Below, one piece after another: positions 1 through 7,205 of a DNA stretch of 46,200 bases. The notes beneath the pieces were generated by a model. That model saw nothing but the letters and a program-made list of their open reading frames with translations. It was not told the DNA's origin and searched no databases. The stretch is taken from the IMG/VR virus record IMGVR_UViG_3300010885_025346, positions 1 to 46,200 of that record. One strand, 5' to 3'. A program made the translations under genes and the position numbers. The DNA comes from a virus. Positions within the stretch are counted from its first letter, which is position 1. Each line of letters opens with the position of its first letter.

Positions 1-599
1 ACCTCATGGATCATCAGATAGGACTCAGGCCCGATCACCCGCTCGTCGGCAGCCTGTAACAGGATCGCCGCCATTGAGGCCGCGTAGCCGCGCACCGTCA
101 TGGTGATCTTGTGGGTGCCTTTACCGCGCAGCGAGTAGGCTACCAACTGGTCGAACAGGTGCATCCCGTCCATTGCGCTGCCGCCACCGGACTGCATCAC
201 AATGTTGATGTCACAGGCGGGGTCTTGGCGGTGCCACACCGCTAACTGCTGAAGTGCTTTATCGACGGTCTTGGAGTCCACGGCTGACATGAAGTGAAGG
301 TGGTGATGGAAGTGGTCAGCGGCTAAAGCGAACTCTTCCGCACGCAGCGTGGCATCCACGTTGATGCGGGCCATTTCCGCGCTGTAGATCGCCTCACAGG
401 CCATAGCTTCCGACGCTCTAAGGTCAGCCCTCTGGGTGGCCTCATTAATTGAGGACAGTTCGACGGCAGCAGCTAAGTCGGCCAGCAGGTTGTCGGCTTC
501 AGCTTCCAGCTTCTTAGCTTCAGCGGCCAACTTTTTCAGCGTGGCTTTTTCGATGGCCGCAGACGTGGGCTTGTTGTCGGGGGTGTTAGGGGTAGGCAA
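1..599 (-). CDS. ClpP-like serine protease, 3' end cut by window edge
   Basis: A serine protease of the ClpP (S14) family; 199 codons are visible and the C-terminus lies beyond the left edge. The fold motifs are clear: an oxyanion-strand GGGS near residues 138-141, the nucleophile in GYAASMA (Ser175) and the catalytic His198 in MIHE; the third residue (Asp) would be off the edge. Residues 1-95 are an Ala/Glu/Lys-rich helical extension that classical ClpP lacks. The start is TTG, chosen because a GGGAG ribosome site lies 6 nt upstream and an in-frame stop is close behind. It sits next to SSB, far from the capsid genes, which have their own U35 protease at 40.2-41.4 kb. So a head-maturation role is not obvious; a regulatory or accessory protease is inference. 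Confidence 0.85.
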   Translation of the reverse strand, partial: MPTPNTPDNKPTSAAIEKATLKKLAAEAKKLEAEADNLLADLAAAVELSSINEATQRADLRASEAMACEAIYSAEMARINVDATLRAEEFALAADHFHHHLHFMSAVDSKTVDKALQQLAVWHRQDPACDINIVMQSGGGSAMDGMHLFDQLVAYSLRGKGTHKITMTVRGYAASMAAILLQAADERVIGPESYLMIHE

Positions 600-771
600 G
601 TGAGTCTCCCAGGTAGTTAATCAGCAGCATCGCTAGTGCTATGCCGGATACCTCAATGACGATGACGATTGACACGATCAGCAGGACGGCGCGGCCCCGG
701 CGGGGGGGTAAGCCCCGCCGGGTCAGCCGCTTCCAGGTCAGAACGGGGGTTCCGTTTCGCTGGCACCCCAC
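586..771 (-). CDS. small predicted membrane protein
   Basis: A 61-codon frame starting with GTG. It has a basic N-terminal half (many Arg/Lys) followed by one hydrophobic helix (about residues 28-53, rich in Val/Ile/Leu), which suggests a single-pass membrane protein with the basic end inside the cell. It overlaps the end of ssb by 34 nt and the start of the ClpP-like gene by 14 nt. Start codon and length are uncertain. I do not recognise a family. Confidence 0.45.
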   Translation of the reverse strand: MGCQRNGTPVLTWKRLTRRGLPPRRGRAVLLIVSIVIVIEVSGIALAMLLINYLGDSLAYP

Positions 772-1193
772 GGGTCAGAGGCAGCCGGTTCGCTGCTGAC
801 CTGACCGCCGCCCGACGAGCGGGGCGAGTCGCCCTTAGCCCGCTTAGTAACGCTGGCGGTGGCGTACTTCAGGGACGGCCCCAGTTCTTCGATTTCCATT
901 TCGATGACGGTGCGGTTATCGCCGTCAGCGGTTTTGAAGCTCCGCTGCACGACCTGGCCGGTGACGATCACCCGCCCGCCCTTGCGGAGGGATTCGGCGG
1001 CGTTCTCTGCCGCTTCCCGCCACACGCTGCCCCGCATGAACAGGGTTTCGCCGTCTTTCCAGTCGTTGCTCGCCTTGTCAAACTTGCGCGGCGTGTACGC
1101 AACGGTCAGGGCTGCGACTGCAACCCCGCTCTTGGTGAACCTAAGCTCGGGATCGCCGGTCAGGTTGCCAACTACTGTCATGGTGTTCGTCAT
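738..1193 (-). CDS. ssb: single-stranded DNA-binding protein
   Basis: 151 aa with the N-terminal OB-fold of bacterial SSB: the opening [18 protein letters not shown], the central W-x-D and [18 protein letters not shown] strand/helix, and GRVIVTGQV. The C-terminal third is a Gly/Ser/Pro-rich linker ending in the acidic tip SETEPPF, close to the usual SSB protein-interaction tail. It coats ssDNA during replication and recombination. The start is the ATG directly before NTMT; an upstream in-frame ATG would only add antisense-like sequence of the previous gene. The start overlaps the preceding stop as ATGA. Confidence 0.93.
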   Translation of the reverse strand: MTNTMTVVGNLTGDPELRFTKSGVAVAALTVAYTPRKFDKASNDWKDGETLFMRGSVWREAAENAAESLRKGGRVIVTGQVVQRSFKTADGDNRTVIEMEIEELGPSLKYATASVTKRAKGDSPRSSGGGQVSSEPAASDPWGASETEPPF

Positions 1194-1807
1194 GGTTGTT
1201 TTCTTCTTTCGTTTCGTGACAAGGCGAAACAGTGTTCTTCGTACTGTTCGCGGGTGAAATCCGATCCACAGTCCTCGCTGGCGCAGTGGATCGTGTCGCT
1301 GCCCAGCCATGCCCCTAAGGTGGACTGGTTGCAGCGTGGGCATGGCGCGGCTCTGCGTTGCCATACCCGGTTAAGGCCCACCATCTGGTCGGCCTTGCGG
1401 TGGACTCGTCGCACGTCCAACGCTCTGTTGATGCCGTCGAGAAACACTTCCTTGCGGGAGTCTCGCCGCCACAACAGAAACTTTTCAGCCGGGAGCCGGA
1501 TAAGGTCGGCCACCCGGTATCCCCCAACCCGATCCGTAACGTCACCGATCTCGTCAATAAGGTCGGTGACCGCCACATTCAGTGGGGCTTGCGGGGTTGG
1601 TGTCGAGTTCACCTTGGAGGTGTAAGACACGGACATAGACCCGCCCTTAAATGCTTGGAGGGCTTGCGCCAGGTGCGGAAGTTCATCCAAACGTCGTTGA
1701 ATGTCGTCCACGCACCCGGCGCATAAGCTGTCGGGTTTACTGGTTACTGCCGCACCGTCAGGTGTTCTCGACACGCACTCTTTGCCGCCCCGGCAGCGAT
1801 GATCCAT
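1190..1807 (-). CDS. zinc-ribbon protein of unknown function
   Basis: 205 aa. Cysteine pairs occur near the N-terminus (CVSR, LCAGC) and towards the C-terminus (CPRC near residue 156, then CASEDC about 20 residues later), which look like zinc-binding knuckles. The middle (residues 70-130) is helical, with [46 protein letters not shown] resembling a nucleic-acid-binding or coiled segment. It lies directly upstream of ssb in the same operon and overlaps it by 4 nt, so a replication-linked role is possible. The family is not recognised. Confidence 0.7.
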   Translation of the reverse strand: MDHRCRGGKECVSRTPDGAAVTSKPDSLCAGCVDDIQRRLDELPHLAQALQAFKGGSMSVSYTSKVNSTPTPQAPLNVAVTDLIDEIGDVTDRVGGYRVADLIRLPAEKFLLWRRDSRKEVFLDGINRALDVRRVHRKADQMVGLNRVWQRRAAPCPRCNQSTLGAWLGSDTIHCASEDCGSDFTREQYEEHCFALSRNERRKQP

Positions 1808-2242
1808 CTAGCTGGCCCACCGCTTACGATCCTTAGCCCGCTTACGACTGACCGTGCGGCACTCACGGCAACGCCGCTCAGTTCCTTTCGGTGAAGTCCA
1901 CACGTTGTCGCCCTCAAAGAGGTGACCTTGGCGGCACATTGTGTGCCCCGCCGTAGACCCCTTAGTCGCCCCCTCCATACCTCGGATCGGGGTGTAGGCG
2001 GGCCACTGATAGTTCTGGCCGTGAATCTCGCGCAGCAAACCCAACCGCTCATCGCTGGACGTGCCACCCCACACCCCGAACTCTTCCTGCCCGTCCAAGC
2101 TCGCCTGAAGGCAGTCCTCCATCACCGGGCAGGAGTTGCAGATGCGCTTAGCAACCTTGAAGGTGGAGCCGCCCGCAGGGAAAAAGATTTCAGGGTCAGT
2201 CTCCGAACACAACGCACCGATATGCCAGCCGGGGCTAAGCAT
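1808..2242 (-). CDS. WhiB-family regulator with C-terminal zinc-finger-like extension
   Basis: 144 aa. The N-terminal 70 residues carry the WhiB signature: C12, CNSC (35-38) and C44 as four iron-sulfur ligands, followed by the FGVWGG turn. WhiB proteins bind a 4Fe-4S cluster and act with the primary sigma factor in Actinobacteria. Residues 95-144 add a second motif, C-x2-GH followed by CRECR and a very basic tail, similar to HNH/zinc-finger ends of other phage proteins. The start is one of two ATGs, 2242 or 2248, both overlapping the end of the previous gene; 2242 is chosen. The long in-frame upstream extension is only the shadow of the neighbouring gene. Confidence 0.88.
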   Translation of the reverse strand: MLSPGWHIGALCSETDPEIFFPAGGSTFKVAKRICNSCPVMEDCLQASLDGQEEFGVWGGTSSDERLGLLREIHGQNYQWPAYTPIRGMEGATKGSTAGHTMCRQGHLFEGDNVWTSPKGTERRCRECRTVSRKRAKDRKRWAS

Positions 2243-2498
2243 CCGCATCGTCCGTGGTCTGGAACGGGATCGGCAGGTTGGCATTGATAAACCTGTTCGC
2301 CATGCCCTTGGCGATCCCCCACAGCAGTTCGTCGCGGCCCTGATCGGTGCCCAGGAGCCGGAACAGTGCATCAACATCCATCACATGCACGTCAGTGAAA
2401 GTGATCGTTACCGTGTGGTCGCTGGTGAATTTGACCTTGGCATCAATCACCTCGGTGCGGTCATGGTCGTCGTCGAAGTCAAACGGGGAGAACGGCAT
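2235..2498 (-). CDS. hypothetical protein, acidic N-terminus
   Basis: 87 aa. An Asp-rich start (FDFDDDHDRTE) is followed by a predicted beta-hairpin (KVKFTSDHTVTITFTD) and a helix-rich C-terminal half ending DDADA. The ATG is preceded by AGGAAG about 10 nt upstream; a TTG 9 nt further up is the alternative. It is nested between the RusA-like and WhiB genes, overlapping the latter. No family recognised. Confidence 0.65.
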   Translation of the reverse strand: MPFSPFDFDDDHDRTEVIDAKVKFTSDHTVTITFTDVHVMDVDALFRLLGTDQGRDELLWGIAKGMANRFINANLPIPFQTTDDADA

Positions 2499-2499
2499 G

Positions 2500-2865
2500 T
2501 TAGTCAACTTCCTGAATAAGGATTTCGATGCGAGGATTTTCTTTGTCGAACTTGACGGCTAAGCGGTCTTCAACCACCCACAGGTAATGGTCATCAGGCC
2601 ATACACCCGCCAACACCAGGCCGTCCTTAACTGCTTTAAGGAATGGGCCTAAGCCGTCGTTGTCGCGTTTGCGTTTATCCGGCGCAAACCAAGTGACCGT
2701 CACAATGGACGGCCTCAAGTTTTTAATGCCCTGCCTGACGGCGAGCCAGTACACAACGTCGCCCACTTCCTTTTTGGCTTTAGCCTCTTGATGGAAGTGG
2801 GCGCGTCGTTGCTCGTTGGCACTTAGGGGGGGTCGCCGGAACGGGGTAACGATCCGGTAATCCAC
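2500..2865 (-). CDS. RusA-like Holliday junction resolvase
   Basis: 121 aa, the normal size of RusA-family endonucleases. The core contains PDKRKRDNDGLGPFLKAVKDGL, the conserved R-x-D-x-D/N metal-binding block, then a later acidic stretch (WPDDHYLWVVEDRLAVKFDKENPR) which is also typical. It would resolve branched intermediates made by phage recombination and replication. It starts with GTG immediately after the stop of the preceding gene. It fits with SSB, the annealing protein and the exonuclease encoded in the same operon. Confidence 0.85.
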   Translation of the reverse strand: MDYRIVTPFRRPPLSANEQRRAHFHQEAKAKKEVGDVVYWLAVRQGIKNLRPSIVTVTWFAPDKRKRDNDGLGPFLKAVKDGLVLAGVWPDDHYLWVVEDRLAVKFDKENPRIEILIQEVD

Positions 2866-3198
2866 CTAGTGGTTGTTGTTATTGTTCAGCGGAAACACAT
2901 TGCTGTTGTCGGTGTTTCCGCTGGTCGCCGGCCCCACAGTGTCGGCGTTAAGCTGCTCCGACACCGCCTGTTCAGCCTCATCCTGCAAGCCAATCGTGCG
3001 GATGTGATGCTCTGCCTGGGCAAGCCTGATGCCGGTCAGAACATCGGAGGGAACCGACGCTAAGGTGGCATACACTTGAGCTAGGTGGATGTGCGCGAAA
3101 TACTCGGCTGAGTCTGCCGCGAACGTAGCTGCATCACCCAGGATGGTGTTCGCTGCCTGCCATGCCATGACTCGCGGGTCTTCACTTTGAACAAACAT
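2866..3198 (-). CDS. hypothetical protein with poly-Asn tail
   Basis: 110 aa, mostly alpha-helical and alanine-rich, ending in an unusual run of Asn and a His (LNNNNNH). The chosen ATG has a GAAGAG-type ribosome site; a longer in-frame version would run far back into the upstream whiB gene. Located between the second WhiB gene and the RusA-like gene. No family recognised. Confidence 0.65.
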   Translation of the reverse strand: MFVQSEDPRVMAWQAANTILGDAATFAADSAEYFAHIHLAQVYATLASVPSDVLTGIRLAQAEHHIRTIGLQDEAEQAVSEQLNADTVGPATSGNTDNSNVFPLNNNNNH

Positions 3199-3433
3199 TT
3201 GGCTCTTCTTTCCATTCGCCTGCTGCCCACACGCCGTACACGTCTGGGTGGTTGTGAAATGTGAAGCATTCGGTGAACACTTCACACCGACGACAGATCA
3301 CCCCTAGCTGCTTAGCTAAGAGTTCGCCGGGTGCATCTTTTTGGGTGAATCTCGGATCGCCGTGACAGGAAGCCAAGTCGATCCAATGGCTGTCCCCACC
3401 GGGCTGCATCAGCGACTCAATGTCGTCGCTCAC
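3182..3433 (-). CDS. WhiB-family transcriptional regulator
   Basis: 83 aa with four WhiB cysteines (C23, then CRRC at 47-50 and C56) and the YGVWAAGE turn that follows them. The length is close to a minimal WhiB protein. The start is GTG, because it forms a GTGA overlap with the stop of dnaB; the in-frame ATG upstream lies well inside dnaB. Phage WhiB proteins are thought to mimic host WhiB factors at sigma-A promoters; the target here is unknown. It is the second WhiB of this window. Confidence 0.88.
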   Translation of the reverse strand: MSDDIESLMQPGGDSHWIDLASCHGDPRFTQKDAPGELLAKQLGVICRRCEVFTECFTFHNHPDVYGVWAAGEWKEEPNVCSK

Positions 3434-4671
3434 CCGATCCGCGCTAAGTCGCCGCGCCACAACATTTCGATGGTGCCCTGCTTGCCGTCCCGGTTCTTTC
3501 CGACGTTCATCAGGACGGTGCCCGAACCCTCATTTTCACGGTGCAACAGCAGCACCACGTCGGCATCGTTTTCGATGCTGCCGCTCTCCCTAAGGTCAGC
3601 GATGGTGGGCATTCGGTCTGCGCCGTTACGGTTCACCTGGGATGCCAGGATGATCGCCGTATGGGTGTCGGCGGCGCATATCTTGAGGGAGCGGGTGATG
3701 TGGTCGATGGCTTCCCGCCGGTCGCCACCCTTAAACGAGGCGGTGATTAGCTGGCAGTAGTCGATGAAGACTAACGCCGGTTTGCGACTCCGAATGTGGG
3801 CGACGACCTGCTCGACGGTGATCCCGGCTTTGTCGAACACCTCAAGGTTCATGGCGCGGCGGGAGTCGATGTATTCGGCTACCCGTTTATGGGTTTCCTG
3901 TTTCATCTGCTTACGGAAAATCTCGCCGTAGTTAGCCCATGCCCCTGATGCTAAGAGCCGTCCCGCGACTTCCAGCTTCCCCATTTCCAGGGAGAACACG
4001 GTGACCGGCAGGCCGTTCTCCGCGACATGTGCGGCCATGTTCAGACCGCCCATGCTTTTACCGGAGCCGGGACGGCCCGCAATCACATACAGCTTGCCTT
4101 TGCGGAAGCCGCCACCCAGGTATTCGTTAAGCTCAGTCCACGGGGTGGAGATAATGTCTTCCGGCTTGGCCTGCCAGGTCTGCCACATCCCGGCCAGTTC
4201 CCCGAACATCACGCCGCCCTCTGAGGGCTTCCGCAACTCGCGGAAGTAACTTTCGGCCTGGGCGATAGCGTCATCGAACTCGTCCTCGCCCACCTCGGAC
4301 GCTAACTGGATGAAGCGGTTACCTACCGCGATCATCCCCCTTAGCTGTGCCCGCTGCGCCACGATCTTGGCGTAGTAGCTGGCGTTGACCACGGAGGGGA
4401 CGGCGGCGATAATGTCGAGAAGGGCGGTCGCGCCGCCTATCTTGTTGAACTGCTTACGCACACCCAACTCTTGGCCGACAGTGATCGCGTCGGCTGGCTC
4501 GCCCCGCGTGAACAGGGCTACCGCAGCGTCGAAGATCATGCCGTTGATGGGCCGGTAAAAGTCGTTGGATTTCAAAACTTCCAACACCTCCGGTATCACG
4601 GCGTTGTTCAGTAACATCGCCCCGATCACCGACTGCTCTGCGGCTAAGTCCTGCGGTGGTGTCTCGTTCAC
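3430..4671 (-). CDS. dnaB: replicative DNA helicase, DnaB type
   Basis: 413 aa. The N-terminal primase-interacting domain (LAAEQSVIGAMLL, residues about 8-22) is followed by a linker and a RecA-type ATPase domain. Walker A is GRPGSGKS (about 199-206), Walker B is ALVFIDYCQLI (about 299-309), and the later ASQVNR and DLRESGSIENDADVVLLL are DnaB family motifs. It unwinds the phage fork 5'-3'. The GTG start forms a GTGA overlap with the stop of the gene before it and has a GGAAGGAA ribosome site. Translational coupling to the initiator-like protein upstream is likely. Confidence 0.95.
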   Translation of the reverse strand: MNETPPQDLAAEQSVIGAMLLNNAVIPEVLEVLKSNDFYRPINGMIFDAAVALFTRGEPADAITVGQELGVRKQFNKIGGATALLDIIAAVPSVVNASYYAKIVAQRAQLRGMIAVGNRFIQLASEVGEDEFDDAIAQAESYFRELRKPSEGGVMFGELAGMWQTWQAKPEDIISTPWTELNEYLGGGFRKGKLYVIAGRPGSGKSMGGLNMAAHVAENGLPVTVFSLEMGKLEVAGRLLASGAWANYGEIFRKQMKQETHKRVAEYIDSRRAMNLEVFDKAGITVEQVVAHIRSRKPALVFIDYCQLITASFKGGDRREAIDHITRSLKICAADTHTAIILASQVNRNGADRMPTIADLRESGSIENDADVVLLLHRENEGSGTVLMNVGKNRDGKQGTIEMLWRGDLARIG

Positions 4672-5333
4672 TGTTCCTTCCTGACCTGTTCGATCCACTG
4701 CTGTTTGGCGTTGAGCATGAAAGCCTTAGCCTCGTTGACGGTCACGATGGACAGCGGAAGATCGGGTGCCGTGAACACCAGCCCAAACCGGGCCAGCACT
4801 TTGGTGTCGCCGGTCTTCCACGCTTCCCGTAAAGCCGCATCGCGTTCCGCGTAGCCACCCCGGCGAACCACATCCGATACCAGCATCGGAAGCCAGGAGG
4901 GCGCGGCGTTCGACTTGCCCAGCCACAATTTCAACGCGGCTTTAACCACGTCGAACTCGATGCCCTCAATGAGCAGATCGCTGACCTCTTTGGTGAGCTT
5001 CTGAATCACGTCGCCGGGATGGCCGGGAGGGATGATCTTGTGGACGAGCAGACCTGCGGTGGTGCGGGGCGACTCGTCGGCGTTCCATTCGGCCCAGTCC
5101 TTGAACTGGTAGCCATGCTTAGGTGTTTCGACTTTCGCCCACAGGCCGGATTGCAGTAGTGCGGCCACCTCGTCGTGGTGTTCCGTTACCCGTTCAGCGG
5201 GGATGAATCCTGCTGTCCGGTTGTCCCGTGACCAAGAGTTGCAGAGAGTCCACAAGCCCATCGCAGCTAAGCCAGCGTTTTCGGCTTTAGGGTGGTTGTG
5301 GAGTTTCCGGTGGATTCGCCCCCAGTCGCTCAC
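4668..5333 (-). CDS. replication initiator/DnaD-like winged-helix protein
   Basis: 221 aa. The N-terminal 90 residues look like the winged-helix domain of phage replisome organisers (GLAAMGLWTLCNSWSRDNRTAGFIPAERV, then ALLQSGLW and YQFKDWAEWN). The C-terminal part is helical. Its position, overlapping dnaB by 4 nt, fits a helicase loader or origin-binding role. The GTG start overlaps the upstream stop (GTGA). Function is inferred from context and fold-like pattern only. Confidence 0.7.
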   Translation of the reverse strand: MSDWGRIHRKLHNHPKAENAGLAAMGLWTLCNSWSRDNRTAGFIPAERVTEHHDEVAALLQSGLWAKVETPKHGYQFKDWAEWNADESPRTTAGLLVHKIIPPGHPGDVIQKLTKEVSDLLIEGIEFDVVKAALKLWLGKSNAAPSWLPMLVSDVVRRGGYAERDAALREAWKTGDTKVLARFGLVFTAPDLPLSIVTVNEAKAFMLNAKQQWIEQVRKEQ

Positions 5334-5548
5334 CCGGTTTCTTCTGCCGGATACCTTAGGTCTTTTTCCCGCACACACACGGTGGGCATGTGGGGCATCC
5401 AGCTATTGAGCGATCCGTAGTCGGCTTCAGGGTCAGCGAGGATGCGGCACATGATGTATCCGTTCACCGCGCTGACCGAAATAACCTCGCCGGGAGACTC
5501 GTTGCCGTCGAACGTGACCACCACATCGTCACCGGGCTGAAATGGCAT
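5330..5548 (-). CDS. small beta-barrel-like protein
   Basis: 72 aa. The sequence opens with FQPGDDVVVTFDGNESPGEVISVSAVNGYIMCRI, a strand-rich pattern like an SH3/KOW barrel with the early Gly-Asp turn. The ATG is preceded by a strong AAGGAGAG ribosome site. It lies between the PAPS-reductase-like gene and the initiator-like gene. Function unknown. Confidence 0.7.
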   Translation of the reverse strand: MPFQPGDDVVVTFDGNESPGEVISVSAVNGYIMCRILADPEADYGSLNSWMPHMPTVCVREKDLRYPAEETG

Positions 5549-5561
5549 ATTCTTTCTCTCC

Positions 5562-6080
5562 TTAAAATAATTCAAGTTCCGGTTCTGTACTATTTAATGT
5601 GCATGAAGTACACAATGCTCCCGTTTTTACGGCAACCTTCCCCTTGCCCACCTTGCCGTGACCCCAAATACAGAAAGGCTCTTTGTGACCGGCTGCCCGT
5701 ACCTCAATTTCCAGATTGTCAATCTCTGCGGCGGTATTTGGATACCAAATCCTGATTCGATCAAGCTCACCCTTAGGGGCAAAGGCACCACAAAGACACT
5801 CGCCAGACATCCCTAACGCATCTGAAACTGAATTGAAAGGTACTGGATCGGATTTTTCGTCAGCAATTGCCCGATAAACAGCCATGTCTTCCTTAGTCCA
5901 CATGGCTAACGGACTGGCCCAGATTACGGAGCCGACCGATTCATGCAGGGGTATATTTACCCGCCGACGAGATTCTGCTCGCCGCCTACCGGCAATAAAC
6001 AAAACCCTCTCACGGCGAGGATGTTCTATCAGTTCATTGCGAACCTGATTCAAGCAACGCTCTTTCAACCTCTGATACAT
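5562..6080 (-). CDS. PAPS-reductase-like protein, C-terminal segment
   Basis: 172 codons that continue the phosphoadenosine phosphosulfate reductase-like protein started at 6565. It begins MYQRLKERCL, the block expected directly after the PGPAMHYK that ends the upstream segment, and carries the RRERVLFIAGRRRAESRRR block, SGECLCGAF and further Cys pairs (CIWG, CTSC). It is in a different frame from the 5' segment and is reached by crossing 47 nt. The ATG has no good ribosome site at proper distance (GAGGGG is about 18 nt away), so independent initiation is unlikely to be efficient. Either the ribosome bypasses the insert, or the gene is broken. Confidence 0.75.
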   Translation of the reverse strand: MYQRLKERCLNQVRNELIEHPRRERVLFIAGRRRAESRRRVNIPLHESVGSVIWASPLAMWTKEDMAVYRAIADEKSDPVPFNSVSDALGMSGECLCGAFAPKGELDRIRIWYPNTAAEIDNLEIEVRAAGHKEPFCIWGHGKVGKGKVAVKTGALCTSCTLNSTEPELELF

Positions 6081-6127
6081 CTTGTGAAGGTCGTTGCCCC
6101 TCGGCTTTTAGGCTAAGGGGCAACGAC
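6081..6127 (-). other. 47-nt intervening element with perfect 15-bp hairpin
   Basis: The insert separates codon AAG (6130-6128) from ATG (6080-6078). The arms 6087-6101 and 6116-6130 are perfect inverted repeats of 15 bp with a 14-nt loop; the arm at 6116-6130 also takes in that AAG codon. The pentamer ACAAG stands at both boundaries (6132-6128 and 6085-6081), like a target-site duplication or matched take-off and landing sites. The length is 2 modulo 3, and both frames meet a stop inside it: TAG at 6115-6113 for the upstream frame and a TAA for the downstream one. No U-tract follows, so it is not a normal terminator. Confidence 0.85.
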
Positions 6128-6565
6128 CTTGTAGTGCATCGCTGGCCCCGGAAATCCGCGATCAATAACCAATTCCCTGTAGGAAATTGGTGCTACACGT
6201 TCAATTAAATTGAGATTCCAATTTTTACAGGTATCCCTTACGAACTGCCGGGTTTCCTCAACACCAATTGTCGTGTTGGCATGAACTGCATGGTCAACTC
6301 GGCCCCTCATCATATGTGCCAAAACGGTTGAATCGTTGCCGCCGGAAAATAGAACACACCATGCGGCACGCATCCGGCCACCGCTTTCCTTCTCCCAGGC
6401 CATATCAACAATTTCGTTTGCCTGATCTACCAATTTCCCCACCCGATCAATTCGCTCAGATGGGTTTAATTCGGAAATCACCGAAGGTGGACAAACCTGT
6501 TTCAAATCAGGATTCAAAGGATCACCAGTAAAAAGCTGTTCATCATCGAACAGGAAATCGCTCAT
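6113..6565 (-). CDS. PAPS-reductase-like protein, N-terminal segment (PP-loop ATPase domain)
   Basis: 150 codons, of which 146 belong to the conserved protein. VLFSGGNDSTVLAHM (SGGNDS at about 74-79) is the PP-loop of adenine-nucleotide alpha-hydrolases such as CysH; HAVHANTTIGVEETRQFV and DRGFPGPAMHYK are the following family blocks. In related phage proteins the last block runs straight into M-Y-x-R-L-K-E-R, which here is found only after the 47-nt insert. The frame ends after four extra codons at TAG. The start ATG has a GGAAAAG ribosome site and overlaps the HNH gene by 23 nt. The biological substrate of phage PAPS-reductase-like proteins is not established. Confidence 0.85.
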   Translation of the reverse strand: MSDFLFDDEQLFTGDPLNPDLKQVCPPSVISELNPSERIDRVGKLVDQANEIVDMAWEKESGGRMRAAWCVLFSGGNDSTVLAHMMRGRVDHAVHANTTIGVEETRQFVRDTCKNWNLNLIERVAPISYRELVIDRGFPGPAMHYKVVAP

Positions 6566-6875
6566 AGTCAACTTTTCCTTGCGCTGTAAGTAAGGCCCAC
6601 TGAGAGAGCCGGTAATGGATGGCTGTTTGGGCGGGGTCAAGCCAGGGCCGCACATGGAATCCCTCGTCGCTGGCCGCGTCGGGATGGGATTCAATCCAGC
6701 CGTGGCATCCCCGCGTCCCGTCACCGCACACAGCGACTATGTTCTGGGGTTCCCACAAGCCCCCCTGGCCGCGTTTCTTGCGGTGGTGCATGGTGACCGC
6801 CGAACCGCTACAACAACGCTCACAGAGCGCGTCAGAGCGTTCTAGGACGATCCGGCGGCACGCCTTCTCATTCAC
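6543..6875 (-). CDS. HNH endonuclease-like protein
   Basis: 110 aa. A zinc knuckle C-x2-C (CERC) is followed by MHHRKKRGQGG, containing the catalytic-type His pair, then NIVAVCGDGTRGCHGWIESHP with the second Cys pair and the terminal H of the H-N-H motif. This is the arrangement of standalone phage HNH proteins of this size. Its position in the early region, away from the terminase, argues against a role in packaging. It may be a homing-type or a nicking nuclease. Confidence 0.85.
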   Translation of the reverse strand: MNEKACRRIVLERSDALCERCCSGSAVTMHHRKKRGQGGLWEPQNIVAVCGDGTRGCHGWIESHPDAASDEGFHVRPWLDPAQTAIHYRLSQWALLTAQGKVDYERFPVR

Positions 6876-7113
6876 CTGTTCCGTGGATGAGTTCTTCCGT
6901 TAAATCCCACAAGCACCACAGTTCCGACGAGGTGCGAGAAGGGTTAACGCCCGCATCAACTTCCCCCCTGAACCTGTCGTGAAGAACCTGATATTGATGC
7001 AGCACAATCTGGCGGTCAAACAGGTCGGGAATCGTTACGATCATCGGCCCCAACCGTTGCACCATCTGGCGTGTCTGCTTGATGCCGTTGAGCCATGCCA
7101 CATCAACCTTCAT
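6868..7113 (-). CDS. hypothetical protein
   Basis: 81 aa, predicted mainly helical (MKVDVAWLNGIKQTRQMVQRLGPM..., then DLFDRQIVLHQYQVLHDRF), ending ELIHGTGE. The ATG follows GGGGCGGGAC and overlaps the stop of the 31-aa gene upstream (ATGA). It overlaps the HNH gene by 8 nt. No family recognised. Confidence 0.65.
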   Translation of the reverse strand: MKVDVAWLNGIKQTRQMVQRLGPMIVTIPDLFDRQIVLHQYQVLHDRFRGEVDAGVNPSRTSSELWCLWDLTEELIHGTGE

Positions 7114-7205
7114 CGTCCCGCCCCTAACCAGAAAAGGAAGTAGCCAACCCGGCCTGTCACGGCGAGTCGAACCTTGTGCCACAGGGGATGCTTAACGTCT
7201 CTCAT
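7110..7205 (-). CDS. 31-aa peptide gene
   Basis: A very short frame, MRDVKHPLWHKVRLAV... ending YFLFWLGAGR. It is supported by position: its ATG overlaps the stop of the gene before it (ATGA) and its stop overlaps the ATG of the gene after it (ATGA), and it fills an otherwise empty 88-nt gap in a densely packed operon. The C-terminal half is hydrophobic with flanking Arg. Function unknown. Confidence 0.55.
   Translation of the reverse strand: MRDVKHPLWHKVRLAVTGRVGYFLFWLGAGR

Noticed and set aside
669-1625. 318-codon open frame on the plus strand
   Set aside because: It is antisense to ssb and the zinc-ribbon gene, has no ribosome site and an implausible Arg/Ser/His-rich composition. It reflects codon bias of the real minus-strand genes.
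6087-6130. Hairpin taken as an intrinsic terminator
   Set aside because: There is no U-tract on either side, it lies inside a gene between two conserved protein halves, and the downstream operon must be transcribed.
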